Positions 1 to 7,817 of a stretch of DNA of 55,132 nucleotides are shown here, piece by piece. The DNA lies in assembly GCF_900113305.1 (NCBI RefSeq), contig NZ_FOOW01000019.1, positions 1 through 55,132 of the forward strand, in the 5' to 3' direction. Under the pieces are notes generated by a model that saw only the letters and a list, made by a program, of their open reading frames with translations, ran no database searches and was not told the DNA's origin. How positions within the stretch are numbered: the stretch's first letter is position 1; every line of letters starts with the position of its first letter. Source of the DNA: Prevotella sp. KH2C16. GTDB lineage: Bacteria; Bacteroidota; Bacteroidia; Bacteroidales; Bacteroidaceae. A program made the position numbers and the translations under genes.

Positions 1-315
1 AAGATAAAGGATGCATATACGCTTATTTGTAGCCTAAGATGCATATTTAGTAGCAAGGATATTAATCGGACTGCAGCAAAGGATAAACTGCATGATTGGT
101 ATCAGAAGGTCTCAGCATGCACTTTGCGTGAAGTGAAGGCTGCAAGGGATGCTATCAAATACAAGGAGGAAGAAGTACTAAACTACTTCATCAACAGATC
201 AACTAATGCTCATGCAGAATCTCTAAACTCAAAGTTGAAAGGCTTCAGAGCACAGCTCCGTGGAGTACAAGACCTGCCATTCTTCATGTATAGAACGACG
301 ATGATCTTTGGATAA
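1..315 (+). CDS. Transposase, ISL3/ISAon1-like, C-terminal fragment
   Basis: The frame is open from base 1 to a TAA at 313-315, giving about 104 residues. It contains the C-terminal signature of Bacteroidetes ISL3-type DDE transposases: a glutamate-bearing 'NRSTNAHAESLNSKLKGFR' block (the last catalytic acidic residue is probably in this block), then an 'LRGVQDLPFFMYR' ending. Only the C-terminal part of the catalytic domain is present because the gene runs off the window edge. It is cut by the window rather than visibly broken. It probably moved the element that truncated the next gene. Assignment to ISL3 rather than a related DDE family is from memory of the C-terminal motif. Confidence 0.75.
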   Translation, partial: KIKDAYTLICSLRCIFSSKDINRTAAKDKLHDWYQKVSACTLREVKAARDAIKYKEEEVLNYFINRSTNAHAESLNSKLKGFRAQLRGVQDLPFFMYRTTMIFG

Positions 316-351
316 CAAAATGTTATTGCCACGGATATTTGCAACTGTGCC
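1..351 (+). mobile_element. Right end of an ISL3/ISAon1-like insertion sequence (partial)
   Basis: The window opens inside a transposase gene that stops at 315. The following bases (about 325-351) look like a terminal inverted repeat: a CCACGGATATTTGCAAC-type string, after which the reading frame of the neighbouring surface protein becomes recognisable (YYRIQN...). The boundary at about 351 is inferred from where host-like coding sequence begins; the other end of the element lies outside the window, so the repeat cannot be confirmed here. Confidence 0.6.
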
Positions 352-2150
352 CTTATTATCGCATTCAGAATGTGGGAAGCAAAAATTATGTAGAGGTGCG
401 TGGCCGTGCTACTGCTGATGCGAGTGTCGCTAACGCGGACAAGTTCACCAAGCCGGGAACAGTACTCCTGATTGGAACAGAGGCATCGTCGGGTGCCGCA
501 GACGGTGCCATGCGCCTGACCAATCTCCGCAGCCAGGGGCTGGATGTCATTGGCGATGGCATTGACTCCAAGCCGGTTCCATCAGAGTATACTGCTTCCG
601 GGAACGGCTTGACCGCTGACCTTCTCAGCTATGCTCAGACTTATGTATTGCCAGAGGCTCAGGGTGAGAATCTCTGGAATGCCTACAACAGCTACATGGC
701 ATTTGCGCACACGATGTTCAATATGGCTACCGGCTTTGCCGACGCTGAGGTCAAGCCGTTTGTTGACAATGAAGCCGACAAGGTGATTTATCAGAACCTG
801 ATGGATGATTTCAACAAAAACTATCTTCCGAAAATCAAGCTCGACATCTATCTCGTTCCTGCCGGAGCTGCCAATACCTATTATGTAAGGTCGCAGTTCC
901 CATCACTGAAGCCCATCAAGGACTTCTATACTGCCAACAAAGCAGAGATGGATCGCGTGGTATGCCCGGCTGTGAGAAAGTTCATGGAAGCCCACGGGCA
1001 GGATAGCGGTGAGGGCATCGAGCCAGATGAGATTCCCCTGTTACAGAAACTTGGCTACACCTTCCCTGAGAAGTATAAGACCAATGATATTGGCGATCCA
1101 TCCTATCATGTATGGTATATCTCCTACGGCACCATCATGTCCGATGAGGAACTGATGTTCTATTGGGTGAAGATGAATATTTATAAGCTTTACAATTCTG
1201 CGAGAGTGAAGGGTGCATTAGGCAGCCTGTTAGGCGGCGACAAGGTTTCCATGCTGGATGCTTTTGCAAATAAGTATTTCAATGAGATTCACTATAATGT
1301 GCCTTACTTCTTGATTGCGGGCTCTTACAAGAATGACGCCGGACAGAGAAGTTTCGTAGCTGGCAATGACTTCGGTTTTGCCAATGACGGCTCACAGTCC
1401 GAGTTCAACGACCTGCAGAATGCTGGAGACTATGGAAAGTGGGTGCTTGAGACGATTGACGAAACCAATTACTTTACTGTGAAGCCCAACACGAATGCAG
1501 CTAAGAACGGCATGTATTATGCTTCCACCTATCTTGATTTCCCGTTTGAGGTCAAGGGTGAGAATGTGAATGCCGTATATACGGTAACGGCCGACGGTAT
1601 CCAGTCGAAGAATGAAACTGATGGTTCGACCACTAAGTATGTGGAGTTCGAAAAGGCATCGGGCATTATTCCCGCAGCTACTGCCGCTGTCATCGAGTTC
1701 AAGAGTTCTGCCGTAGACAATACCTTGTCTCTCGTTCCCTCTGTTGACGGGACGCGCGCCGGGGTCGGCTACAATAGCACAGACCTCGTGCAGGGAACTT
1801 TCCTCGGAGGCAATAAGGGCGACCTGAACAAGAAGTGGGGAACTGGAGTTAATGCAGACTCCAAACTCTATCTCTGGGGCTATAACAAGAGTGATACTAA
1901 GAATCCTTATGGATTTTATCTCTACAGCAACGAGACTATTCCAACCAACAAGCCATTCATTCAGACTGCTGCTACCAGCGGTGCCAAGATTTACTTCATG
2001 ATTGGCGGTGAGACAACCGGTATCAACGGTATAGAGACTGGTGCTACAATCAGCGACAATGCTCCTCGCTATAATCTGAACGGACAGCGTGTCGGCAAGG
2101 ATTATAAGGGCGTGGTTATTGTAGAAGGAAAGAAGATAATTCAGAAATAA
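339..2150 (+). pseudogene. 5'-truncated secreted surface protein with C-terminal sorting-like tail
   Basis: The open frame begins only at a TTG inside the insertion-sequence end, so the first few residues (LQLCP) are element-encoded and no signal peptide is present. The recognisable protein starts with a 'YYRIQNVGSKNYVEVRG' segment. The same kind of segment (YYRVRSAN) occurs about 210 residues into the paralogue at 3696-5513, so an N-terminal region including the export signal appears lost. Middle blocks such as 'KWVLETIDETNYFTVKP' also match the paralogue. The C-terminus reads 'YNLNGQRV ... GVVIVEGKKIIQK', a short tail of the type seen on exported Prevotella/Bacteroidetes proteins and similar to type IX secretion tails. 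Role unknown; probably cell-surface originally. It is likely unexported or silent now. The tiny gene at 2161 follows after 10 bases. Confidence 0.7.
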
Positions 2151-2160
2151 ATACAAGACA

Positions 2161-2364
2161 ATGAAGAAACGGTATATCAAGCCAGACGCAATGCTGGTAC
2201 AACTTAATATGCGAGATAAGATACTGGGCGAAACACTTGGAGGACAATCTACTAACCCCGTAGGCGAAGGCGGAGATATCGTCTTCGATCCTGCTAAACA
2301 AGGATTTAGTGAGGATGACGAGGAGAATAGCGGTTATTCCCTTAACAAGCCTTGGGAAGACTAA
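2161..2364 (+). CDS. Tiny acidic protein ending in PWED (family member 1)
   Basis: A 67-residue protein with a basic start (MKKRYIKPDA), a short hydrophobic-to-polar middle, and an acidic C-terminal half ending 'LNKPWED'. No signal peptide or membrane segment. It begins 10 bases after the stop of the truncated secreted protein and is followed by a good terminator at 2402-2442, so it is the last gene of that unit. Two similar proteins at 5534-5701 and 42567-42740 have the same layout: M-x-x-x-Y-I-x-P at the start, an acidic glycine-containing middle, and a W-E-D or W-G-D end, and each follows a secreted protein gene. That repeated arrangement argues it is a real gene. Function unknown; no known domain recognised. 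Confidence 0.75.
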   Translation: MKKRYIKPDAMLVQLNMRDKILGETLGGQSTNPVGEGGDIVFDPAKQGFSEDDEENSGYSLNKPWED

Positions 2365-2401
2365 TCAGATGAGATCCCAGCTATATTATTAATAATGATA
2401 G

Positions 2402-2442
2402 GGTGGATGACGACTACAAGAGATAATCGGCATCCACCTTTT
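2402..2442 (+). terminator. Rho-independent terminator
   Basis: Arms GGTGGATG (2402-2409) and CATCCACC (2431-2438) pair perfectly, followed by TTTT. It closes the unit ending with the tiny gene at 2161-2364 and lies over the extreme 5' part of the longer reading frame of the next gene, which is one reason to choose a later start there. Confidence 0.8.
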
Positions 2443-2484
2443 ATTCTTAAATTAGAAGTTTTAGAGATAGAAGTTTACATCTGT

Positions 2485-3693
2485 ATGCGTAGCTTCATGC
2501 CGGATGTCCGAAAACTGTACCTCATCCTCCTTGCTTTTATTTTCACGGTGAGCAGTAGTGCGGATGATACGATTAAAGTTGCCTCTGACAGCAGTAACTT
2601 CGTTACGGCCAGTATCCTCATTGTCTCTCCGACTGACGCCGTCTATTCTGTCTTCGGACATAGTGCCATCCGTATGCAGTGCCCGTCAAAAGGTTTGGAT
2701 TATTGCTTTACCTTTGAGATGGATTCCCGGGTTTATGATTTCCTGAAGTTCTTTGCAGGGAAGGCGGAAGCTGGATTTGTAGCAGTGCCCACTTCTGAAT
2801 TCCTGAAGTATTATAGTGATGAGGGAAGGGGGATTGAGCAATACACCCTGAATCTCACTCCTCATGAGAAACAGGAGCTTTGGCGAGCTTTGGACAACAG
2901 TATGATGGATGGAGCTCATCGTAAGTTTAATCTGTTACAGAATAATTGCACTTCGATGAGCATATTCATGATAGAATCGGTATTGGCAAACGAGGAGATA
3001 AACTTTGGAAAGATGCCTACCCCTATGTATTATAAGAACGGAATAGGCGTGCGGTTTCTGTCGCGAAAATCTCCTTGGGCACAGTTTCTGTTCATGACAT
3101 TCATGGGTACAGAAAGCGACCAGGACTGGGACATAGAAAATAAACTGTCGCCCGAGTTGATGATACCTGTCCTTAAACAGGCAAGAATCGTGAATCTCGT
3201 TAGTCGTGAATCCCGGCCAGTTCTGACCGGAGATTTTGTCCGACTCTTGCCCCTTGTGATACAGGAGAAGCCTTGTGCAGCATCGCCTACCATTGTGTTT
3301 GCGCTGTTGCTGTTGTGCATTCTGGTGCTGACCTATGGGGAATGGAGATGGAAATGGCAGCACATTGCCAAGTATGTGGATATAGCATTGCTGGCAATGC
3401 AGACCCTTGCAGGAATCATTCTGCTGTATGTTACATTTGTGTCCGGCCTGTTTGGTTTGCATTGGAATTGGTATCTGATTCCCTTTAACCCGCTTCCGGC
3501 CGCATGTTGGCTTATTTGGAAAAATAAAAAGAACTATTACAGGCTATATGGAGCTTATGCGGTAATAGGCATAGCTTTTATGCTCATAGCTCCCTTGCTG
3601 ACCTCTCAGGTTGATCTACCTCATCTCTTGCTCGTGGCAACATTAGTCGTCAGATGTCTAAGTAATTACTTTATAAAAAACAAACAAAAATAA
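2485..3693 (+). CDS. DUF4105 / Lnb N-terminal-like membrane protein
   Basis: Predicted 402-residue envelope protein. The frame is open from 2395 but the first part overlaps a terminator; starting at ATG 2485 (or ATG 2497) places a signal peptide (RKLYLILLAFIFTVSSSADD) at the N-terminus. The periplasmic domain carries 'VFGHSAIRMQ' and 'FNLLQNNCTSM', the conserved His and Cys blocks of the DUF4105 family, now named after the lipoprotein acyl-transfer enzyme Lnb. About five hydrophobic segments fill the C-terminal 140 residues, as in Bacteroidetes members. If it works like Lnb it would handle acyl groups of lipoproteins, but that is only inference from the shared domain; the His and Cys could equally serve a peptidase-like reaction. 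It ends two bases before the secreted protein gene at 3696, so the two are very likely cotranscribed. Confidence 0.8.
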   Translation: MRSFMPDVRKLYLILLAFIFTVSSSADDTIKVASDSSNFVTASILIVSPTDAVYSVFGHSAIRMQCPSKGLDYCFTFEMDSRVYDFLKFFAGKAEAGFVAVPTSEFLKYYSDEGRGIEQYTLNLTPHEKQELWRALDNSMMDGAHRKFNLLQNNCTSMSIFMIESVLANEEINFGKMPTPMYYKNGIGVRFLSRKSPWAQFLFMTFMGTESDQDWDIENKLSPELMIPVLKQARIVNLVSRESRPVLTGDFVRLLPLVIQEKPCAASPTIVFALLLLCILVLTYGEWRWKWQHIAKYVDIALLAMQTLAGIILLYVTFVSGLFGLHWNWYLIPFNPLPAACWLIWKNKKNYYRLYGAYAVIGIAFMLIAPLLTSQVDLPHLLLVATLVVRCLSNYFIKNKQK

Positions 3694-3695
3694 AT

Positions 3696-5513
3696 ATGAA
3701 AGAACATTTTAACAGAAAACGGTTGATTCTCCTTGGGTTTATCCTCTTGGGTATGGGAAATGTCTATGCAGGCGGAAGCAGTTCTTATAATTATTCTGTT
3801 ACCGTTACTGCAAATCCAACGGGAAAGGGAAGCGTGTATGCAGCGAAAACGAAGACTGCAACAAGTGGGGATGCAACTCTAACGATTAGTAATAGTAGTA
3901 ATCAGGAGGAAAAGGCTTATTTGTTTGCTACGCCCTCAGGTGGATATTTCTTCTTGGGCTGGGCAGAAGCAGCCACTCCTGCAAATATCCTGAGTAACGC
4001 GATCCCTTATGAGATAACAATGAAGAACAATACGGATAAAAGTACTGTTACCTATAGTTATATAGCTAATTTCTCAAGGATAGTGGCAAAATCCAACAAT
4101 AACAGTTATGGAGCTGTTACGATAAACTCTCCCATGAACCAAGACGGGGACAATGTTATTTTGACGGCAACTCCGTCCAAAGGCTCCACCTTCGAAGGAT
4201 GGCAAAAGAATGGGACTCTTTATTCTACGGAGCTAAAATTGACTCTGACAGTTTCTGATGAAACGGCCGGAGAGTATACGGCAGTTTTCAATAGTTCCTC
4301 CTCTGATTTTACGGGGACTGGTTACTATCGTGTTAGGAGTGCCAATGCTCCAACCATCAATGACTACATCAGTCTGGTAGATAATGCGTTCAACTACAAT
4401 GAAATTGTAGCGACAGGCGGCGGCGGTAAGGCAATTGCCTTAAATAATCCAGGAGCAAGGGATAAAGCTATCACCCGAGCCGGGCAATATCTGAATCAGG
4501 ACATTACTCTTATTAGTGAGCCCACTTATGACCCCTATGCAGATCCCTCGGCCGTATTCTATTTCACGAAGGTAGACAAAAAATATGATTTCCAAGCTCA
4601 AGGTACGGGGCTGAATACCATTGCCACGGGAACATGGAATTCAAGCCTGGGGGACTTTGATATCAACGATATCTATGCAAATGTTAATTCCAATTCGGAT
4701 GGAACTTATGCAGTGTCAATAGATCTTGCCCTAAGTTCTTATAACTTGGGAACACGATATTTGGGTGATGATAACAGCACTCTGACTTTTCAAACGGAGA
4801 ACAATTCCCTCGCGAAGTGGGCAATAGAACCTGTAGACGAATCGCATTACTTCGGTGTGAAGCCGCTCAATGCAAACATCAAGGATGGGCATGGCTACTA
4901 TTGGACCACTCTGATGACAGCCTTCCCTTATGAGATTCCTGTCGGAGGAGGCGTCAAAGGGGCATACACTATCAAGGAAATCACAACGGCCGACGGCAAC
5001 AGCTATGCCAGACCTGCCTTGCTGGCCGGTCAGGGCGCGACGGTCGCTGCGGGTACGCCAGTACTATTGAAGTGTTCCTCGTTGGAGGCAGAAGATAACA
5101 AGCTTACTCCTGTGGACACGCATAAGTTGGGCAATCCGGATACTAAGATCTCCAATAATCTACTTTCGGGCATCTATCTGCCTAAAAAGCTAAAGAATGA
5201 CCAGACCAACTTCCGTGTTCTGAATATAAGCCCGACTACAGGCAAGATAGGTTTCTATAAGCTGGGTGCATCCCAAGCCTACATGAGTCCTAACAAGGCT
5301 TTCTTGGATTTATCTCAGGTATCAGGCGGTGCAAAGGTCGGTACTGTATATATTGATTTTGACGATGCGGGTATTGTGGATGGAATATCCGAGAATATAG
5401 CAAATCCTGAGGTTCCACAAGATAATGTCTACTACGACCTGCAAGGCCGACGGGTGGAGCATCCTTCACACGGCATCTATATTCGAAATGGCAAGAAAGT
5501 TATTGTAAAATGA
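3696..5513 (+). CDS. Secreted protein with bacterial (InlB-like) repeats and C-terminal sorting-like tail
   Basis: 605 residues with a clear signal peptide (KRLILLGFILLGMGNVYAGG). Residues about 30-200 hold two copies of a 'VTVTANPTGKGSVYA ... GGYFFLGWAE ... YIANF' module, the Listeria-Bacteroides type beta-repeat; the second copy has 'VILTATPSKGSTFEGWQ' and ends 'EYTAVF'. Then come a 'GYYRVRSAN' segment and blocks shared with the truncated protein at 339-2150. The C-terminal 30 residues, 'YYDLQGRRV ... GIYIRNGKKVIVK', resemble sorting tails of exported Bacteroidetes proteins. Probably surface or extracellular, maybe adhesive; no enzymatic motif seen. It lies 2 bases after the DUF4105 gene and is followed by the second tiny protein gene. 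Confidence 0.75.
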   Translation: MKEHFNRKRLILLGFILLGMGNVYAGGSSSYNYSVTVTANPTGKGSVYAAKTKTATSGDATLTISNSSNQEEKAYLFATPSGGYFFLGWAEAATPANILSNAIPYEITMKNNTDKSTVTYSYIANFSRIVAKSNNNSYGAVTINSPMNQDGDNVILTATPSKGSTFEGWQKNGTLYSTELKLTLTVSDETAGEYTAVFNSSSSDFTGTGYYRVRSANAPTINDYISLVDNAFNYNEIVATGGGGKAIALNNPGARDKAITRAGQYLNQDITLISEPTYDPYADPSAVFYFTKVDKKYDFQAQGTGLNTIATGTWNSSLGDFDINDIYANVNSNSDGTYAVSIDLALSSYNLGTRYLGDDNSTLTFQTENNSLAKWAIEPVDESHYFGVKPLNANIKDGHGYYWTTLMTAFPYEIPVGGGVKGAYTIKEITTADGNSYARPALLAGQGATVAAGTPVLLKCSSLEAEDNKLTPVDTHKLGNPDTKISNNLLSGIYLPKKLKNDQTNFRVLNISPTTGKIGFYKLGASQAYMSPNKAFLDLSQVSGGAKVGTVYIDFDDAGIVDGISENIANPEVPQDNVYYDLQGRRVEHPSHGIYIRNGKKVIVK

Positions 5514-5533
5514 AGGAATATAAAGTTTTGAAG

Positions 5534-5701
5534 ATGGAAAAAGAGTATATTGCGCCTAAATGCGAGATTTGTGAAATCGAACCAACATCACTCATGGCTG
5601 TATCAGACGATGACTGGAAGACGACGGACGAGGAGGTTTCCGGGCAGGGCGCCAAGCCGGATTTCTCAGACTTGGACAGCAATGATCCTTGGGAAGATTG
5701 A
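5534..5701 (+). CDS. Tiny acidic protein ending in PWED (family member 2)
   Basis: The frame is open from an ATG at 5510 that overlaps the upstream stop as ATGA, but ATG 5534 gives a 55-residue protein starting MEKEYIAPK, which lines up with the starts of its relatives at 2161 (MKKRYIKP) and 42567 (MKRNYIEP). I therefore prefer 5534; 5510 (63 aa) remains possible and would allow translational coupling. The sequence is acidic in its C-terminal half and ends 'SNDPWED', nearly the same as 'LNKPWED' in member 1. No signal peptide. It sits directly behind a secreted protein gene and before a terminator. Function unknown. Confidence 0.75.
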   Translation: MEKEYIAPKCEICEIEPTSLMAVSDDDWKTTDEEVSGQGAKPDFSDLDSNDPWED

Positions 5702-5726
5702 TTTAAGTAATCAATATAAACAGGCG

Positions 5727-5761
5727 GGGCAGGGGATAGAAGATCTCTTGCCCTGTTTTTT
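5727..5761 (+). terminator. Rho-independent terminator
   Basis: Eleven-base arms 5727-5737 and 5743-5753 (GGGCAGGGGAT against ATCTCTTGCCC, two G-U pairs) around a 5-base loop, followed by TG and a six-T run. Ends the DUF4105-secreted protein-tiny protein unit. Confidence 0.85.
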
Positions 5762-5793
5762 GAAATTTATCTGCAGATTTGAAAAATAATCAT

Positions 5794-5801
5794 TAACTTT
5801 G
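5794..5801 (+). promoter_or_regulatory. Bacteroidetes -7 box (TAACTTTG)
   Basis: TAACTTTG matches the TAnnTTTG -7 element and lies 24 bases before the nitroreductase start. No TTTG is seen at the expected distance upstream, so only the -7 half is supported. Confidence 0.6.
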
Positions 5802-5825
5802 CAATAAAAAGAAAGGATTGACAAG

Positions 5826-6335
5826 ATGGATTTTCTGCATTTATGTAAAGAACGCTTCTCTGCCCGCAAGTATACGGCGGAGCAGGTAAGCCAACAAGAT
5901 CTGGAGTATATCAAGGAGGCTGTTCGCATGGCTCCCTCGGCCGTTAATAAGCAGCCGTATAAGTTTGTGATAGTGCAGTCTGAAGAAGAAAGAGGGCGTC
6001 TTCAACAATGCTATGACCGTGATTGGTTTAAGTCGGCACCTCTTTATATTATAGGTTACAAAAGTGATGAAGCGAGCTGGGTACGCCAGTATGACAGGAA
6101 GCCACATGCTGACATAGATGTGGCCATCGCTACGGAGCACCTCTGCCTGGCAGCTACGGCACAGGGACTGGGAACCTGCTGGGTGTGCAATTTCGATACC
6201 GGCAAACTGAGAGAGCTCTTCCCTTTGGCGGGGTATGAGGCAGCGGTCATCGTGACGATAGGACATATAGCATCCGACTGCCCGCATCCAGAGAAGAAGC
6301 GCAAGTCCATGGAGGATCTTTTTGAGACGATTTGA
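5826..6335 (+). CDS. Nitroreductase family protein
   Basis: 169 residues, the length of the short NfnB/FMN-type nitroreductase family. Starts 'FLHLCKERFSARKYT', the N-terminal phosphate-binding R-x-S-x-R-x-[FY] motif for FMN; then 'RMAPSAVNKQPYKFVIV' and, near the C-terminus, 'AATAQGLGTCWVCNF', the flavin-contacting block. Likely a cytosolic dimeric FMN enzyme reducing nitro or quinone-like compounds with NAD(P)H; the substrate cannot be told. Own promoter upstream; convergent with the peroxidase gene, sharing a bidirectional terminator. Confidence 0.85.
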   Translation: MDFLHLCKERFSARKYTAEQVSQQDLEYIKEAVRMAPSAVNKQPYKFVIVQSEEERGRLQQCYDRDWFKSAPLYIIGYKSDEASWVRQYDRKPHADIDVAIATEHLCLAATAQGLGTCWVCNFDTGKLRELFPLAGYEAAVIVTIGHIASDCPHPEKKRKSMEDLFETI

Positions 6336-6346
6336 TGAAAACAAAG

Positions 6347-6374
6347 AAGGCGACGAGACAGACCTCGTCGCCTT
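6347..6374. terminator. Bidirectional terminator
   Basis: Perfect 11-base arms AAGGCGACGAG (6347-6357) and CTCGTCGCCTT (6364-6374), six-base loop. A-rich sequence before and T-containing sequence after, so it can serve both the nitroreductase gene (plus) and the glutathione peroxidase gene (minus) which converge here. Confidence 0.85.
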
Positions 6375-6378
6375 TGCC

Positions 6379-6984
6379 TTATTCTGCCACCGCCTTGGCC
6401 ACGGCCTTAGCAACCTCTTTCATGCTTTGTGTAGGCTCGAAACGGGCAATCGCCTTGCCCTGCCTGTCGACGAGGAACTTGGTAAAGTTCCATTTGATAT
6501 CCGACTTGCTGGCATAGCCGGGATCTTTTTTCTTGAGCATGCCCGACATGAACTTTGCCTTGATGCCTTTACCGAGACTCCTGAAACCTTGCTTGCTTTT
6601 CAGCCAAGTATATAGCGGGAGCTCATTCGCTCCGTTTACCTCGATCTTATCAAACAAGGGAAAGGTGGTCTCATAGTTTTCGGTGCAGAACTGGCGGATA
6701 TTCTGAATGCTGCCAGGAGCCTGTGCGCCAAACTGATTACACGGGAAATCGAGAATCTCGAAGCCTTGTTCCTTATACTGGTCATAGAGCTCTTGTAGCT
6801 CTTTGTACTGGGGGGTAAATCCACAGCGGGTTGCAGTGTTTACGATGAGTAGTACTTTCCCCCTGTATTTTTCGAGTTTTACTTCTTTTTCGTATTCATC
6901 CTTAACCGTGAACCCGTATAGGTTCTCCTGCGCTGTTGCAGTAAGGGCAAAGACGGTCGTCAATATTAAGATAAGTTTTCGCAT
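6379..6984 (-). CDS. Glutathione peroxidase-family protein, exported
   Basis: 201 residues. Signal peptide at the start (RKLILILTTVFALTATAQ), so probably periplasmic. Peroxidatic cysteine at about residue 54 in 'NTATRCGFT', 'FPCNQFG' with a second cysteine at about 82 and the catalytic Gln, and 'WNFTKF' at about 165 supplying the Trp/Asn: the complete tetrad of the glutathione peroxidase fold. Cysteine replaces selenocysteine, and the second cysteine suggests a thioredoxin-type two-cysteine cycle as in most bacterial members, so the reductant is more likely thioredoxin-like than glutathione (inference). Reduces hydrogen peroxide or lipid peroxides. A repeated 'AKAVAKAVAE' closes the chain. 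Confidence 0.88.
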   Translation of the reverse strand: MRKLILILTTVFALTATAQENLYGFTVKDEYEKEVKLEKYRGKVLLIVNTATRCGFTPQYKELQELYDQYKEQGFEILDFPCNQFGAQAPGSIQNIRQFCTENYETTFPLFDKIEVNGANELPLYTWLKSKQGFRSLGKGIKAKFMSGMLKKKDPGYASKSDIKWNFTKFLVDRQGKAIARFEPTQSMKEVAKAVAKAVAE

Positions 6985-7070
6985 TATTAAATGTATTATG
7001 ATTTGCCAGTATAACGGGAAAAAACAAGAAATATTATAAGTTGTAGCAATGAGTAGGGCTTAAAGTGAGC

Positions 7071-7102
7071 AAAAAGGCGGTAAGCCTATCGACCTACCGC
7101 CT
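7071..7102 (-). terminator. Rho-independent terminator of hsp20
   Basis: Arms AGGCGGTA (7075-7082) and TACCGCCT (7095-7102) with a 12-base loop; read on the minus strand the stem is followed by TTTTT. Located just after the Hsp20 gene stop. Confidence 0.85.
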
Positions 7103-7121
7103 CTCTTATCCTTTTGCCCCC

Positions 7122-7559
7122 TTATACAACTTCTATCCGCTTTACATCCTTGTCTTCTTCTTTCTTCGTAAGTTTTGGAATTACGATCTCAAGAACTCCG
7201 TCGTTCACCTTTGCGCTGATGTTGTCTCTGTCGGCATTTTCCGGCAAGATATAACTCTGTTCATAGTTAGAGTAGCTGAACTCACGGCGCAGATAGTGCT
7301 CCTTCTTGTTCTCTTCTTTATGTTCCATCTTGTTTTCGATAGCAACATTCAGATTTCCGTCATGATCTATATTCATGCGGACGAACTCTTTCTTTAGGCC
7401 AGGAGCAGCGATTTCCATCGTATACTCTTTCTCATTCTCCTTGACATTGACTGCAGGTGCCGTTGTGTTAAACTGTGGCATTAAGTCTGTATCAAAGAAA
7501 TTGTCATCAAACCAGTTGCTTAACCAATTAGAATTGTTGTTTCTGCGAGCTAATAACAT
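7122..7559 (-). CDS. Small heat shock protein, Hsp20/alpha-crystallin family
   Basis: 145 residues from ATG at 7559; a longer frame upstream is rejected because this ATG has a strong AGGAGGT Shine-Dalgarno and gives the usual family start (MLLARRNNN). Alpha-crystallin domain at about residues 35-140: 'PAVNVKENEKEYTMEIAAPGLKKEF' at its start and 'NDGVLEIVIPKL', the family's conserved A/G-x-x-x-N-G-V-L motif, near the end. It holds unfolded cytosolic proteins for refolding by DnaK/ClpB under stress. It stands alone between two terminators. Confidence 0.93.
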   Translation of the reverse strand: MLLARRNNNSNWLSNWFDDNFFDTDLMPQFNTTAPAVNVKENEKEYTMEIAAPGLKKEFVRMNIDHDGNLNVAIENKMEHKEENKKEHYLRREFSYSNYEQSYILPENADRDNISAKVNDGVLEIVIPKLTKKEEDKDVKRIEVV

Positions 7560-7566
7560 AATTAAT

Positions 7567-7573
7567 ACCTCCT
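7567..7573 (-). promoter_or_regulatory. Strong Shine-Dalgarno site (AGGAGGT) of hsp20
   Basis: On the minus strand AGGAGGT lies about 7 bases before the ATG at 7559. Such perfect sites are uncommon in Bacteroidetes, and it decides the start of the Hsp20 gene. Confidence 0.8.
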
Positions 7574-7759
7574 GTTTGTATTTTAGTTCTTTGTTTATGT
7601 TTTTGAGGCTTTTCGGTTGATTGAACTTCCAAGCTTCAATATCCAGAGCAACAATATTCATACCAACCTATATGCTCTGCCACTACTGGCAGGAGAATTA
7701 CTAATTCTGTCAGTAAAGTTTAAAATAATTTACTTTTACCGCCAGTTTTCATGGAGGAT

Positions 7760-7793
7760 AAAAAAAGAGGAAGCTCTTTGGAAACCTCCTCTT
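7760..7793 (-). terminator. Rho-independent terminator of the palmitoyltransferase gene
   Basis: AAGAGGA and TCCTCTT arms (7765-7771, 7787-7793); on the minus strand the hairpin is followed by seven T. It lies 24 bases after the stop of the gene at 7818-9005. The stretch between here and the Hsp20 start (7560-7759) holds only the Hsp20 upstream region; no further gene is seen. Confidence 0.75.
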
Positions 7794-7817
7794 ATATTCC
7801 TTAATGATTATAGTTGC

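Noticed and set aside
1392..2180. 262-residue open frame on the minus strand
   Set aside because: It lies fully opposite the surface protein frame, has no recognisable domain and its composition is that of an antisense shadow.
2395..2484. Longer N-terminus of the DUF4105 protein
   Set aside because: The extra codons overlap a terminator hairpin and would bury the signal peptide 40 residues inside.
7560..7661. Longer start for the Hsp20 protein
   Set aside because: The inner ATG has a strong ribosome site and matches the family's usual N-terminus.
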